Shown here in pieces: positions 1 to 7,693 of a stretch of 43,781 bases of DNA (the stretch's first letter is position 1; every line of letters starts with the position of its first letter). The position numbers were made by a program, and so were the translations under genes. Source of the DNA: an uncultured Clostridium sp. (lineage in GTDB: Bacteria > Bacillota > Clostridia > Oscillospirales > Oscillospiraceae). The notes below the pieces were generated by a model. It did not search any database, had not been told where the DNA came from, and saw only the letters and a program-made list of their open reading frames with translations. The stretch spans positions 1 to 43,781 of the forward strand of contig CAJFVL010000007.1 of assembly GCA_904420465.1 (NCBI GenBank), read 5' to 3'.

Positions 1-28
1 GGCAAGGCGTTCAGCGAGCGCAGCGAGG

Positions 29-57
29 ACTTTTCCGCCGCTGCGCGGCGGAAAAGT
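29..57. repeat. Perfect hairpin with TGC loop
   Basis: A 13-bp perfect inverted repeat (29-41 with 45-57) closes a TGC triloop. The arm reads ACTTTTCCGCCGC. It is the first of three adjacent hairpins at the left edge, and no T-run follows it. The same triloop recurs in the hairpin cluster near 5.6 kb. Function unknown. Confidence 0.6.
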
Positions 58-70
58 ATCGGCATTCTTG

Positions 71-110
71 CAGGCTGTCGGAAAAGTCTTTGGACTTTTC
101 CGACAGCCTG
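71..110. repeat. 18-bp perfect hairpin
   Basis: Arms 71-88 and 93-110 are perfectly complementary around a TTTG loop. The arm shares the GGAAAAGT / ACTTTTCC sequence with the hairpin at 29-57, so the two may be related. No T-run follows on either strand. It may be a processing or RNA-stability structure or a remnant of a small repeat. Confidence 0.6.
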
Positions 111-111
111 G

Positions 112-151
112 GACGGGACGGCCGTCTCGGCCGTCCCGTCGCTTCTTTTTT
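112..151 (+). terminator. Rho-independent terminator (plus strand)
   Basis: A 13-bp GC-rich stem (112-124 with 128-140) with a TCT loop is followed by GCTTCTTTTTT. It would stop transcripts entering from a plus-strand gene left of the window, convergent with the permease gene that ends at 156. On the minus strand there is no T-run after the stem. Confidence 0.75.
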
Positions 152-155
152 GTGT

Positions 156-1151
156 TCACCGCTCCTCACGGAAGTAGTTCAGGCCCAGGCCCGCAGGCTG
201 CCCGGTGCCTTTCTGCCGGATGGAGGTGACCACCAGCACCACGGCGGTGATGAGGAAGGGCAGCGCCTGGTACAGCTGGGTGGGCACCACACCCAGCCAG
301 CCCAGCCCCTCCGGAAAGGCGGCGGCCAGACTGCCCGCCGACACCCGCAGGGTGTTGAAAAAGCCGAATACAAAGGTGCCCAGCACCGCCAGGGCGGGGT
401 TCCAGTTGGCGAAGATGACCAGGGCCACCGCAATCCAGCCGTAGCCGTTGATCCAGCAGCTGCTGTTGAAGGAGCCGGACATGTTCAGCGCCATGTAGTA
501 GCCGCCGATGCCCATAATCCCGCAGCCCAGGCAGATGTGAATATACTTGTACCGCTTGATGTTGATGCCCACTGAGTCGGCGGCCCCCGGGTTCTCCCCC
601 ACCGCCCGCAGGCGCAGGCCGGGGGTGGTGCGGCTGAGGTACCACCACACAATCAGGGCGACGGCCACCCCCAGGTAGACCAGCACATTGTGGCTGAACA
701 GGCCACGGCCTACCACAGGCAGCTGGGACAGCCCGGGAATGGCCACGTCGGCAAAGCCGTTTTTGATATTGGCATAGTCGTTCATCACGGGCCAGCTCAC
801 CGCCCGGACGCCGTTGCCCACAAAGAAGTAGACTCCCAGTCCAAAGGTGGTCAGGGTCAGGCCTGTGATGTTCTGGTTGGCCTGCAACGAGACGGTGAGC
901 ACCGCGAAAATCAGCCCGCACAGGGCCCCCATCACAAAGGCGGTAAGGATGCCTACCCCCAGGCTGTTGGCGTAGCACCCCACCAGGTAGCCGAAGATGG
1001 CCCCCACGGCCATGATGCCCTCCACACCCAGGTTCAGGCTGCCCGACTTTTCCACCATAATCTCCCCCGTGGTGCCGTAGAGCAGGGGAATGTTGTACAC
1101 GACAATGTTGTGGATAAAGGTGGTTACCACACCCAGCTTATCCATGTCCAT
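156..1151 (-). CDS. ABC transporter permease, nucleoside type (NupQ-like)
   Basis: A 331-residue polytopic inner-membrane permease of the BPD_transp_2 family, as found in BmpA/NupNOPQ-type nucleoside uptake systems. Eight or more hydrophobic segments are visible, and the family-typical stretch EKSGSLNLGVEGIM lies near residues 34-47. It is the last gene of a four-gene minus-strand operon. Its start overlaps the end of the preceding permease gene by 14 nt. The sequence AAAGGAGGG lies 7 nt before the first ATG, which favours that start over the second ATG two codons later. The substrate (nucleoside or related base) is inferred from the family and from xpt upstream. Confidence 0.88.
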   Translation of the reverse strand: MDMDKLGVVTTFIHNIVVYNIPLLYGTTGEIMVEKSGSLNLGVEGIMAVGAIFGYLVGCYANSLGVGILTAFVMGALCGLIFAVLTVSLQANQNITGLTLTTFGLGVYFFVGNGVRAVSWPVMNDYANIKNGFADVAIPGLSQLPVVGRGLFSHNVLVYLGVAVALIVWWYLSRTTPGLRLRAVGENPGAADSVGINIKRYKYIHICLGCGIMGIGGYYMALNMSGSFNSSCWINGYGWIAVALVIFANWNPALAVLGTFVFGFFNTLRVSAGSLAAAFPEGLGWLGVVPTQLYQALPFLITAVVLVVTSIRQKGTGQPAGLGLNYFREER

Positions 1152-2253
1152 GAGCTGTCCCTCCTTTTACGGCGCGCACCACCCGGAAGCGGGTGAAGAA
1201 ATCGGCCGCCAGCACCAGGAAGAGAATCGCTCCCTGGAGCATGTCGGCAAAGCTGGAGTCCACCTGGGAGAAGGTGGCCGCGGCGGCGGTGGAGCCGTAC
1301 TGCAGCATGCTGATCAGAGCGGACACCAGAAAAATTCCCGCCGTGCTCATCTTGGCCAGCCAGGCCACAATGATGCCCGTCCAGCCCACATCGTCGGTGA
1401 TGGCGGTGGACAGGATACCGGCGGTTCCCACTTTAAAGGCGGCGGCCAGCCCGATCAGACAGGCGGACAGGAACACGGTGCGCAGCACGATCCTGCCCAC
1501 CTTCATCCCCGCGTACCGGGCGGTGCCGGCGCTGTCCCCCACCACGGCGATCTCATAGCCGTGCTTGGTGTACTTTAAGTAGAAAAAGACCAGCGCCCCC
1601 ACAGCAAAGGTGAGAATCACGCAGATGTTCAGCCCGAACTTTCCGATCATGATGCTGGGGAACTCGGCAAAATCGGAGAAGCTGGTGAAGATGGGCCGGG
1701 CCGAGCTCACCTCCAGAAAGAAATTCCAGGAGGCCTTGGTCTCCCCCAGGAAGGTGAGGAAATAGAGGGCCACATAGTTGAGCATCAGGGTCATCAGTGT
1801 CTCGTTGGTGCCGAACTTCACCTTCAGCGCGGCGGTCAGCACCCCATACAGGCCGGCGGCCAGCATGGCGGCCAGGCACATGAGCACCAGGGTCAGGGGC
1901 TGGGGCAGCAGGGGCCCGGCCTTGAAGGCCATCGTGGCGGCGGCTATGGAGCCCAGAATGAATTGCCCCTCTCCCCCGATGTTCCAGAAGCGCATCCGGA
2001 AGGCCAAAGACAGGCCTACCGCAGTGAGGGCCAGGGGGACAAAGACCTTCATATAATTTTCAAAGGCCCGGTAGGCGATCCGGTTGCCCACCATGCCCAT
2101 GGTGAACATCCGCCAGTAGTAGGCAACGGGGTCCACCCCCATGGCCAGCAGCAGCACGGCTCCCAGGGCCAGGGCGGCCAGCACCGCGGTCAGGTAGAGA
2201 ATCAGGAGCTTCCACCAAGGGCAGCTCTCCCGCTTGACAATGTGAAATCCCAT
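1138..2253 (-). CDS. ABC transporter permease, nucleoside type (NupP-like)
   Basis: A 371-residue multi-spanning permease of the BPD_transp_2 family that should pair with the downstream permease to form the heterodimeric channel. The N-terminal segment (about 15-40) is a clear membrane helix. A family-typical stretch, FWNIGGEGQFILG, sits near residue 90. Translation starts 6 nt after the ATPase stop, with GGAGGGG overlapping the ATPase end as ribosome binding site. The C-terminus ends in a short basic/His-Gly tail that overlaps the next gene. Specificity is not readable from the sequence. Confidence 0.88.
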   Translation of the reverse strand: MGFHIVKRESCPWWKLLILYLTAVLAALALGAVLLLAMGVDPVAYYWRMFTMGMVGNRIAYRAFENYMKVFVPLALTAVGLSLAFRMRFWNIGGEGQFILGSIAAATMAFKAGPLLPQPLTLVLMCLAAMLAAGLYGVLTAALKVKFGTNETLMTLMLNYVALYFLTFLGETKASWNFFLEVSSARPIFTSFSDFAEFPSIMIGKFGLNICVILTFAVGALVFFYLKYTKHGYEIAVVGDSAGTARYAGMKVGRIVLRTVFLSACLIGLAAAFKVGTAGILSTAITDDVGWTGIIVAWLAKMSTAGIFLVSALISMLQYGSTAAAATFSQVDSSFADMLQGAILFLVLAADFFTRFRVVRAVKGGTAHGHG

Positions 2254-2259
2254 GCCGGC

Positions 2260-3858
2260 TCACCCCTCCTTCCCTGTGTCTTGCCCGTCCTCCGGGACGA
2301 TGTTGCTGTCCCGGGCGATGCCGGCGGGCTTGTCCTCGTACTTGTAGGTCAGGTCCAGAGCCCCGGTCATCATCAGGCCCAGCTCCTCCTTGGTGGTCTT
2401 GTGGGCGTGGACCACTCCCATCACCCGGCCGTGGCAGAGCACCATGATCTTATCGCACAATGCCAGCATCACATCCAGGTCCTCACCCACAAACAGGATG
2501 CCCACCCCGTCCTTCTTCTGCTGGTTGAGGATGTTGTAGATGGCGTAGGAGGAGTTGATATCCAGCCCCCGCACCGGGTAGGCGGTGATGATGACGTTGG
2601 GGCCCGCCTTGATCTCCCGGCCCAGCAGCACCTTCTGCACGTTGCCGCCCGACAGCCGGCGCACCGGGGTCTCAGTGGAGGGGGTGACCACCTCCAGCTC
2701 CTGGATCACCCGCCTGGCGTCCTCCCGGCCCGCCTTCCGGTCCACAAAGGGGCCCTTGTGGGAGGAGTAATTCTTCAGAATCATATTGTCCGTAATGGAC
2801 AGGGAGGGCGCCAGCCCCATACCCAGCCGGTCCTCCGGGATGAAGGACATGGAGATGCCCTTCTCCAAAATGGCCTTGGGGGACAGCCCCACGATGTTGT
2901 CCCCCTTGTGGATCATCTGGCCCGACTGGATGGGCCGCAGGCCGGCGATGGCCTCGCACAGCTCCTTCTGGCCGCAGCCGGCGATGCCGGCCACCCCCAG
3001 GATCTCGCCGCCCCGGATGTAGAAATTCACATGGTCGATGGCCACCGCGCCCTCGTCGCTGCGGATGGTCAGGTCCCGGATCTCCAGCAGGGGTCGGGTC
3101 TTTTCCACCACAGGCCGCTCAATGTTCAGATCCACCTTCCGGCCCACCATGTACTCGGTGAGCTCCTGCTCATTGGTGGCGGCGGTGTCCACGGTGGTAA
3201 TATATTCCCCCTTGCGCAGGATGGCCACCCGGTCGGAGATCTCCATCACCTCGTTGAGCTTGTGGGTGATGATGATGATGGAGTGCCCCTCCTCCCGCAT
3301 TCGCCGCAGAACGGCAAACAGCTTCTCAATCTCCTGTACGGTGAGGACGGCGGTGGGCTCATCCAGAATGATGACCTTGGCCCCGTAGCACAGCACCTTG
3401 ACAATTTCCAGCGTCTGCTTTTCGGAAACCGCCATGTTGCCCACCTTTTTCCGGGGGTCCAGGTCAAAGCCGAATTTTCTGGCCATCTCCTCCACCCGGT
3501 CAAAGCGGTCCCGGCCCAGCAGCAGCCCTGTTTTCTCCTGCCCCATCCAGATGTTGTCGGCGGCGGAAAATACATCCACCAGCTTGAAATGCTGGTGGAC
3601 CATGCCGATGCCCAGCCGTTTGGCGTCCTGGGGGGAGTCGATGGACACCGGCTTTCCCTCCGCCAGAATCTCTCCCCGGTCCGGCTTGTAGATGCCTGAG
3701 AGCATGTTCATCAGGGTGGTCTTGCCGGAGCCGTTCTCCCCCAGCAGGGCCAGAATCTCCCCCTGCCGCAGGTTCAGGTCCACATCCTTGTTGGCCGTCA
3801 CGCTGCCAAATGTCTTGGTGATACCCCGCATCTCAATGGCATAGGGCTGCTCCGCCAT
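2260..3858 (-). CDS. ABC transporter ATP-binding protein, two nucleotide-binding domains (NupO-like)
   Basis: A cytoplasmic ATPase of about 532 residues with tandem ABC domains, as in sugar and nucleoside importers (RbsA/NupO type). Domain 1 has Walker A GENGSGKTT (about 40-48), a signature region around VSEKQ and Walker B VIILDEPT. Domain 2 has a degenerate P-loop (GIAGCGQKEL) and signature LSGGN. Its Walker B-like region reads VIITAYPVRGLD, lacking the Asp-Glu pair, which is usual for one site in this class. The chosen ATG at 3858 has AAAGGAG 8 nt upstream. An in-frame GTG three codons earlier overlaps that site and is unlikely to be used. Confidence 0.9.
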   Translation of the reverse strand: MAEQPYAIEMRGITKTFGSVTANKDVDLNLRQGEILALLGENGSGKTTLMNMLSGIYKPDRGEILAEGKPVSIDSPQDAKRLGIGMVHQHFKLVDVFSAADNIWMGQEKTGLLLGRDRFDRVEEMARKFGFDLDPRKKVGNMAVSEKQTLEIVKVLCYGAKVIILDEPTAVLTVQEIEKLFAVLRRMREEGHSIIIITHKLNEVMEISDRVAILRKGEYITTVDTAATNEQELTEYMVGRKVDLNIERPVVEKTRPLLEIRDLTIRSDEGAVAIDHVNFYIRGGEILGVAGIAGCGQKELCEAIAGLRPIQSGQMIHKGDNIVGLSPKAILEKGISMSFIPEDRLGMGLAPSLSITDNMILKNYSSHKGPFVDRKAGREDARRVIQELEVVTPSTETPVRRLSGGNVQKVLLGREIKAGPNVIITAYPVRGLDINSSYAIYNILNQQKKDGVGILFVGEDLDVMLALCDKIMVLCHGRVMGVVHAHKTTKEELGLMMTGALDLTYKYEDKPAGIARDSNIVPEDGQDTGKEG

Positions 3859-3987
3859 TGGCCTCACTCCTTTTAAGCGGTTTAAGCGGTAATGGAACGT
3901 TTGGGAACCGCCGGGCGGATGGTATCCGCCCCCACATCAGTTCGCTTCCGATCCTGTGTAGAGGCGCATAGCATACGCCCGTGTTTT

Positions 3988-4020
3988 AAAAAGGAGCCGG
4001 CCCGGCTGGGCCGGCTCCTT
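3988..4020 (-). terminator. Intercistronic terminator after the binding protein
   Basis: A perfect 13-bp stem (3991-4003 with 4008-4020, loop GGCT) is followed on the minus strand by TTTTT. It lies between the lipoprotein gene and the ATPase gene, where partial readthrough would give more binding protein than transporter. Two further small hairpins (3913-3931 and 3963-3979) lie between it and the ATPase gene. Confidence 0.8.
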
Positions 4021-4066
4021 CATTTGATGGTCATTTCAGAAGAAAACCGTCGCTTTGAGCGGAGGC

Positions 4067-5371
4067 TCAGGCGTCCTCCACACCCTCCACAAAGTAGTTC
4101 ATGGTGCCGGTGATCACGCCGTCCTCCACAGAGGCGCCGCCGGCGGCCACGATAACGGGATCACGCTCTACCAGGGTGCCGGAGGCAGCGTCATACTCAT
4201 AGCCGTCGCAGCGCAGGTCGGCGTCCTCCTGCTCCACAGTGACGGTGCCGTCCTCGGCCACGGAGATGTTCAGCTTCACGCCGGAGAACACGTCCCACTG
4301 GCCGGAGATGATCAGCTCGCTGACCTGGTCAATGGCATCCTGGGTCCCGGCGGCCACGGTGGTCTCGTTCAGGGGGGAGACACCCACAAAGTCCTCGGCC
4401 AGGCCGCCGTAGTAGGCGGGGCCGCCCATCTTCTCCACGAACTGGTCGGCGCTCTCGCAGGCCATGGCGGCCTCCATGGCCTTCTGATAGTAGACATTCC
4501 AGTGCCAGATGGCGGCGGTCAGGTGGGCGTTGGGGGCGTCGGCGGTCATGTCGGAGTTGTAGCCGCAGCCGAACACGCCGGCGTCCTGCGCGGCGATCTG
4601 GGGCTGGGCGGAGTCGCAGTGCTGGGAGATGACGCCGCAGTTGTAGGACTCGATGAGCTCACGGGCAAAGGCGGCCTCGTTGACCTCGTCGACCCAGGCG
4701 CCCAGCTCCTTTACATAGACGGTGGCGTCAGGATTGACGGCCTGGACGCCCAGGGCGAAGCCGTTAATGCCGGAGGCGGTCTCGGCGTACTGGCGGCCGT
4801 AGGCGGCCACATAGCCGATGTTGTTGTTGCCGGTCTCCAGGGTCTTCAGTCCGGCGGCGATGCCGGCCAGATAGCGGGCCTGATAGGCGCGGCCGAAGTA
4901 GTTGTTGAAGTTGGTGTCGTTGGACATATAGCCTGTGGCGTGGGAGAAAATCACGTCGGGGTACTCCTCCGCCTTGTCGGCCAGCGCCTGCATATAACCA
5001 AAGGAGATGCCGAAAATGATGTTGCAGTTCTCACCCACCAGGGTATCCACAGCGGCGGACACCTGGTCATAATCCTCCGGCACATTATCTACAATGGACA
5101 GCTGCGTCTCGGGGTCCAGCCCCAGCTCCTCCATGGCGGTGGTGATGCCGTTGTGGTGGGCATAGGTGTAGCCGGCGGTGTCGCTGCGGCTGTTGATATA
5201 GATGGCGCCCACCTTGAAGTCGCTGTTGTCCGCCGTACTGCTATCGCCGGAGCCTGACCCGGAGACAGAGCCGCTGCCCGCGTCGGAGCCGCTGGTGCCG
5301 CCGCTGCTGCCGCAGGCGGCCAGGGACAGGCTCATGGCCAGAGCCAGGGCCAGTGCAAGGATCTTTTTCAT
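4067..5371 (-). CDS. BMP-family substrate-binding lipoprotein (nucleoside-type)
   Basis: A 434-residue extracellular binding protein of the BMP/Med family (PnrA/NupN type) that delivers nucleosides or related ligands to the downstream transporter. The N-terminus is a lipoprotein signal with lipobox LAAC (Cys at about residue 20), followed by a Gly/Ser/Asp-rich linker. The mature domain begins with FKVGAIYINSRSDTAGYTYAH and contains the family phrase IIFGISFGYMQALADKAEEY. A strong AAAGGAGG precedes the ATG. It is first in the operon and is followed by a terminator-like hairpin. The exact ligand is inferred only. Confidence 0.9.
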   Translation of the reverse strand: MKKILALALALAMSLSLAACGSSGGTSGSDAGSGSVSGSGSGDSSTADNSDFKVGAIYINSRSDTAGYTYAHHNGITTAMEELGLDPETQLSIVDNVPEDYDQVSAAVDTLVGENCNIIFGISFGYMQALADKAEEYPDVIFSHATGYMSNDTNFNNYFGRAYQARYLAGIAAGLKTLETGNNNIGYVAAYGRQYAETASGINGFALGVQAVNPDATVYVKELGAWVDEVNEAAFARELIESYNCGVISQHCDSAQPQIAAQDAGVFGCGYNSDMTADAPNAHLTAAIWHWNVYYQKAMEAAMACESADQFVEKMGGPAYYGGLAEDFVGVSPLNETTVAAGTQDAIDQVSELIISGQWDVFSGVKLNISVAEDGTVTVEQEDADLRCDGYEYDAASGTLVERDPVIVAAGGASVEDGVITGTMNYFVEGVEDA

Positions 5372-5425
5372 GTTGTTGCTTGTCCTCCTTTTACAGTCGA
5401 TCGTTTCATTCCTTGGATGCGTATA

Positions 5426-5445
5426 TTAAAACCGGATTGCTCCGG
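5426..5445 (-). terminator. Short terminator-like hairpin downstream of the xpt tail copy
   Basis: CCGGA-GCAA-TCCGG followed by TTTTAATA on the minus strand. It lies just after the stop codon of the second (downstream) xpt tail copy at 5470. It may be the original xpt terminator, which would make 5470 the ancestral end of the gene. The stem is short, so this is tentative. Confidence 0.4.
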
Positions 5446-5479
5446 CTTTAACCGAAATCAGCAGGGCGTTTATTCCTCA

Positions 5480-5526
5480 AACTCCACGCCGCGTTCCTCG
5501 CTCATGGATTTGATTTTTGCCAGGGA
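5480..5526 (-). repeat. Copy of the 3' end of xpt (direct repeat, distal copy)
   Basis: 47 bp that match 5713-5759 (inside the 3' end of xpt) with one mismatch, in the same orientation. Read on the minus strand it would encode the end of Xpt (SLAKIKSMSEERGVEF) and continue EE-stop, ending at 5470. The intact gene ends AD-stop. It is a detached duplicate of a gene tail, not an expressed gene. Confidence 0.85.
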
Positions 5527-5712
5527 TCTCCCGCAAAATATGCCATTTTGCGGGGACCCTCTGATTTTTTATCCTTGGCGGAACTGAATCCCGCCTGCGG
5601 GAATTCTCCGGCCCTGCGGGCCTGCGAATTCACGGCCTGCGGCCGCCCCATCTGCGATGGGGCCCCGTGGAATCCCTGGCCAGAGGGCCGCTTCTTTCTC
5701 TCTCAGTCTGCG
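5527..5712. other. Hairpin-rich insert between the two xpt tail copies
   Basis: The bulk of the 331-bp gene-free stretch 5372-5702. It holds a 10-bp perfect inverted repeat (5530-5539 with 5545-5554). Three consecutive hairpins follow, each closing a TGC triloop: 5610-5622, 5634-5644 and 5646-5662. A weaker CCCG/CGGG stem lies at 5591-5601. No open reading frame of note. It behaves like a small structured insertion element, but no terminal repeats of a known class were recognised. Confidence 0.5.
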
Positions 5713-6278
5713 AACTCCACACCGCGTTCCTCGCTCATGGATTTGATTTTTGCCAGGGACTCCACCCGCACTCCCCTGGCGCGGATGCGGGCGCCGCCCG
5801 GCTGAAAAGCCTTTTCAATGACGATGCCCGCTCCGACCAGAGCGGCCCCGGCCTGCTCCACCAGGTCAATCAGTCCCTCCAGGGCGGCCCCGTTGGCCAG
5901 AAAGTCATCAATAATCAGCACCCGGTCCTCCGGGCCCAGAAACTGCTTGGCCACAATGACGTCATAGATCCGTCCGTGGGTAAAGGATTCCACCTTGGTG
6001 GTATAGACCTCGCCGGCGATGTTCTTGGTCTGGCTCTTCTTCGCAAAAATCACCGGGCAGTGAAAAAACTGCGCCGTGACACAAGCGATCCCGATGCCGG
6101 AGGCCTCGATGGTCAGAATCTTGTTCACGCCGCAGTCGGCGAACCGGCGCTGGAACTCCCGGCCGATTTCCTCAAATAGCGCGACGTCCATCTGGTGGTT
6201 CAGAAAGCTGTCCACCTTGAGCACGTCGGTCCCTTTCACCACGCCGTCCTGACGGATGCGCTGCTTGAGAAGCTCCAT
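5703..6278 (-). CDS. xpt: Xanthine phosphoribosyltransferase
   Basis: Converts xanthine and PRPP to XMP in purine salvage, in the cytoplasm. The predicted 191-residue product is close to the usual size of about 190. It starts MELLKQRIRQDG and carries the PRPP-binding loop VLIIDDFLANG (about 125-135), the type I phosphoribosyltransferase signature. The ATG at 6278 was chosen because the family begins there, although its ribosome site (AAGG-CGG) is modest. Neighbouring nucleoside uptake genes fit a purine-salvage role. A 47-bp piece of its 3' end is repeated 233 bp downstream. No purine-riboswitch core was recognised in the leader, which instead holds an 8-bp ATGGCCCG hairpin. Confidence 0.93.
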   Translation of the reverse strand: MELLKQRIRQDGVVKGTDVLKVDSFLNHQMDVALFEEIGREFQRRFADCGVNKILTIEASGIGIACVTAQFFHCPVIFAKKSQTKNIAGEVYTTKVESFTHGRIYDVIVAKQFLGPEDRVLIIDDFLANGAALEGLIDLVEQAGAALVGAGIVIEKAFQPGGARIRARGVRVESLAKIKSMSEERGVEFAD

Positions 6279-6353
6279 GGTGTCGTTCCGCCTTTCCTTG
6301 AAAATGACAATGGCCCGGGAAACACGGGCCATGCGCTTTTGAAATACTCTCTC

Positions 6354-6382
6354 ATTCTACAAAAAATTTCCCCGCCCTGCAA
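6354..6382 (-). promoter_or_regulatory. Predicted promoter of xpt
   Basis: On the minus strand, -35 TTGCAG (6377-6382) and -10 TAGAAT (6354-6359) with a 17-bp spacer, about 75 bp before the xpt start. Good vegetative sigma factor match. Confidence 0.6.
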
Positions 6383-6462
6383 TCCTTTTTTCAAAAATTT
6401 TCTGCGTCTTTTCCACAATTTTTTATTGCGCCTCCCTCCTTCCCCCGGTCGCTTTCCCCTCC

Positions 6463-6474
6463 TTTCCCGGGAAA
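6463..6474. promoter_or_regulatory. Candidate Noc-binding palindrome upstream of noc
   Basis: TTTCCCGGGAAA is a perfect 12-bp palindrome. The known Bacillus Noc-binding site is ATTTCCCGGGAAAT, so this matches the inner 12 of 14 positions. It lies about 200 bp before noc. The remaining xpt-noc gap (6383-6676) holds only T/C-rich sequence and the weak noc promoter. Confidence 0.45.
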
Positions 6475-6606
6475 AGGCCGGTATACCCGTTCATCCGGAC
6501 CGATTCATCCGCGGGCGCGCTCCCTTTTTCAGTCCGCGGCCAGTTCCGTCAGGAACCCGTTTCCCTGAAATAGGAAAAGTTTTCCCCGCCGACGGGATTC
6601 GTCCTT

Positions 6607-6635
6607 TTGTTTTCCAAAATATGGTAAACTAAGCT
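6607..6635 (+). promoter_or_regulatory. Possible noc promoter
   Basis: TTGTTT (6607-6612), 17 bp, TAAGCT (6630-6635). Alternatively, an extended -10 TGGTAAACT lies at 6622-6630. Both are imperfect. The palindrome CTAAGCTTAG overlaps the -10 region. Confidence 0.35.
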
Positions 6636-6676
6636 TAGAACAGCTTGTCCCGCTCTGGGAAAAGGAGGTTGCCGCT

Positions 6677-7489
6677 ATGCAGCTGCTGCGCAAAAAGGGA
6701 ATCCTGGACAGCACCCGGGTTTTGTTCCTTCCTGTTTCGTCCATTTTACCCAACCCCAACCAGCCCAGGAGGCACTTTTCCGAGGCTGAGCTGGAGGAGC
6801 TGGCCAGCTCCATCCGCGCTTTAGGGCTGCTTCAGCCTTTGACGGTGCGCCGCAGAGAGGGCTCTTGGGAGCTGGTGGCCGGTGAGCGGCGGCTGCGGGC
6901 CGCCAAGCTGGCCGGTTTGGATGAAGTGCCCTGCCTGTCCATCCAGGCGGACAGTCAGTCCACCTCCCTGCTGGCTCTGGTGGAAAATCTCCAGCGGCGC
7001 GACCTGGACTTTTGGGAGGAGGCCCTGGCTCTTCAGCGGCTCCTCGACATATTTCACCTGTCCCAGGAGGAGGTGGCCCGCCGGATCGGCAAAAGCCAGT
7101 CCGCCGTGGCCAACAAGCTGCGGCTGCTGAAGCTTCCGCCGGAGGTTCTGTCCACCCTGCGGGACGGCGGCTGCTCAGAGCGTCACGCCCGCGCCCTCCT
7201 GCGGCTGAATTCTCCGGAGCAGCAGGCTGACGCGGCTCGGCAGGCGGTGGGCCAGAGCCTGACTGTGGCACAGACCGAGGCCCTGGTAGAGCGCATGCTG
7301 GCCCAGTCCCCTTCCAGGCAGCACAAGCGCCCCACCTTTATTGTAAAGGATGTGCGCCTTTTCCTGAATACCATTACCCGAAGCCTGGATTTGATGCGCT
7401 CTGCCGGTGTGGACGCCCAGTGCCGCCGCGAGGACACCGACGACGAAATTCTTCTCACCATTCACATTCCCCGCAGGGCGGGCTCCTGA
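6677..7489 (+). CDS. noc: ParB-family nucleoid occlusion protein Noc
   Basis: A 270-residue DNA-binding CTPase paralogue of ParB that keeps division septa off the nucleoid. The ParB N-terminal domain has the CTP-binding motif GERRLRAA (about 71-78) and the typical start IRALGLLQPLTVRR. A central helix-turn-helix follows around LSQEEVARRIGKSQSAVANK (about 131-150). AAAGGAGG lies 7 nt before the ATG. The call as Noc rather than a second ParB rests on its position directly upstream of parA-parB and on its divergence from the other ParB. It has its own terminator at 7512-7540. Confidence 0.82.
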   Translation: MQLLRKKGILDSTRVLFLPVSSILPNPNQPRRHFSEAELEELASSIRALGLLQPLTVRRREGSWELVAGERRLRAAKLAGLDEVPCLSIQADSQSTSLLALVENLQRRDLDFWEEALALQRLLDIFHLSQEEVARRIGKSQSAVANKLRLLKLPPEVLSTLRDGGCSERHARALLRLNSPEQQADAARQAVGQSLTVAQTEALVERMLAQSPSRQHKRPTFIVKDVRLFLNTITRSLDLMRSAGVDAQCRREDTDDEILLTIHIPRRAGS

Positions 7490-7511
7490 TCTCTCCCTTT
7501 CTCTTCCTTTT

Positions 7512-7540
7512 GGCTGCCGCTCCGCGCGGCGGCCTTTTTT
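7512..7540 (+). terminator. Terminator of noc
   Basis: A 9-bp GC stem (7512-7520 with 7526-7534, one G-T pair, loop TCCGC) followed by TTTTTT, 23 nt after the noc stop. Confidence 0.8.
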
Positions 7541-7544
7541 CTTT

Positions 7545-7560
7545 TGTTTCACGTGAAACA
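7545..7560. promoter_or_regulatory. parS centromere site
   Basis: TGTTTCACGTGAAACA is a perfect 16-bp palindrome, one base from the common Bacillus parS (TGTTCCACGTGAAACA). It sits between noc and parA and is the expected loading site for ParB. Confidence 0.93.
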
Positions 7561-7608
7561 CTTTTTGCCCCTTATCCGCATCTTTCTTTTAAATTCCGGG
7601 AAAAACAG

Positions 7609-7637
7609 TTGAAATGGTCCGGTCCGGTTGCTATAAT
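7609..7637 (+). promoter_or_regulatory. Promoter of parA-parB
   Basis: TTGAAA (7609-7614), 17-bp spacer, TATAAT (7632-7637), about 56 bp before the parA start. A parS site lies 49 bp upstream of the -35, so ParB spreading could affect it. Confidence 0.75.
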
Positions 7638-7693
7638 GATGTTCTGCAAGCGCAGTTCTTCTCCCACCGCTGAAAACCGCAAGGAGGCGTCCC

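Noticed and set aside
1963-3699. 578-codon plus-strand frame across the ABC ATPase gene
   Set aside because: Antisense shadow of a clear gene; its product is low-complexity His/Gly/Leu-rich with no domain, as expected from GC-rich coding DNA.
6280-6353. Purine riboswitch in the xpt leader
   Set aside because: The conserved purine-aptamer core sequences are absent; only a short ATGGCCCG hairpin is present.
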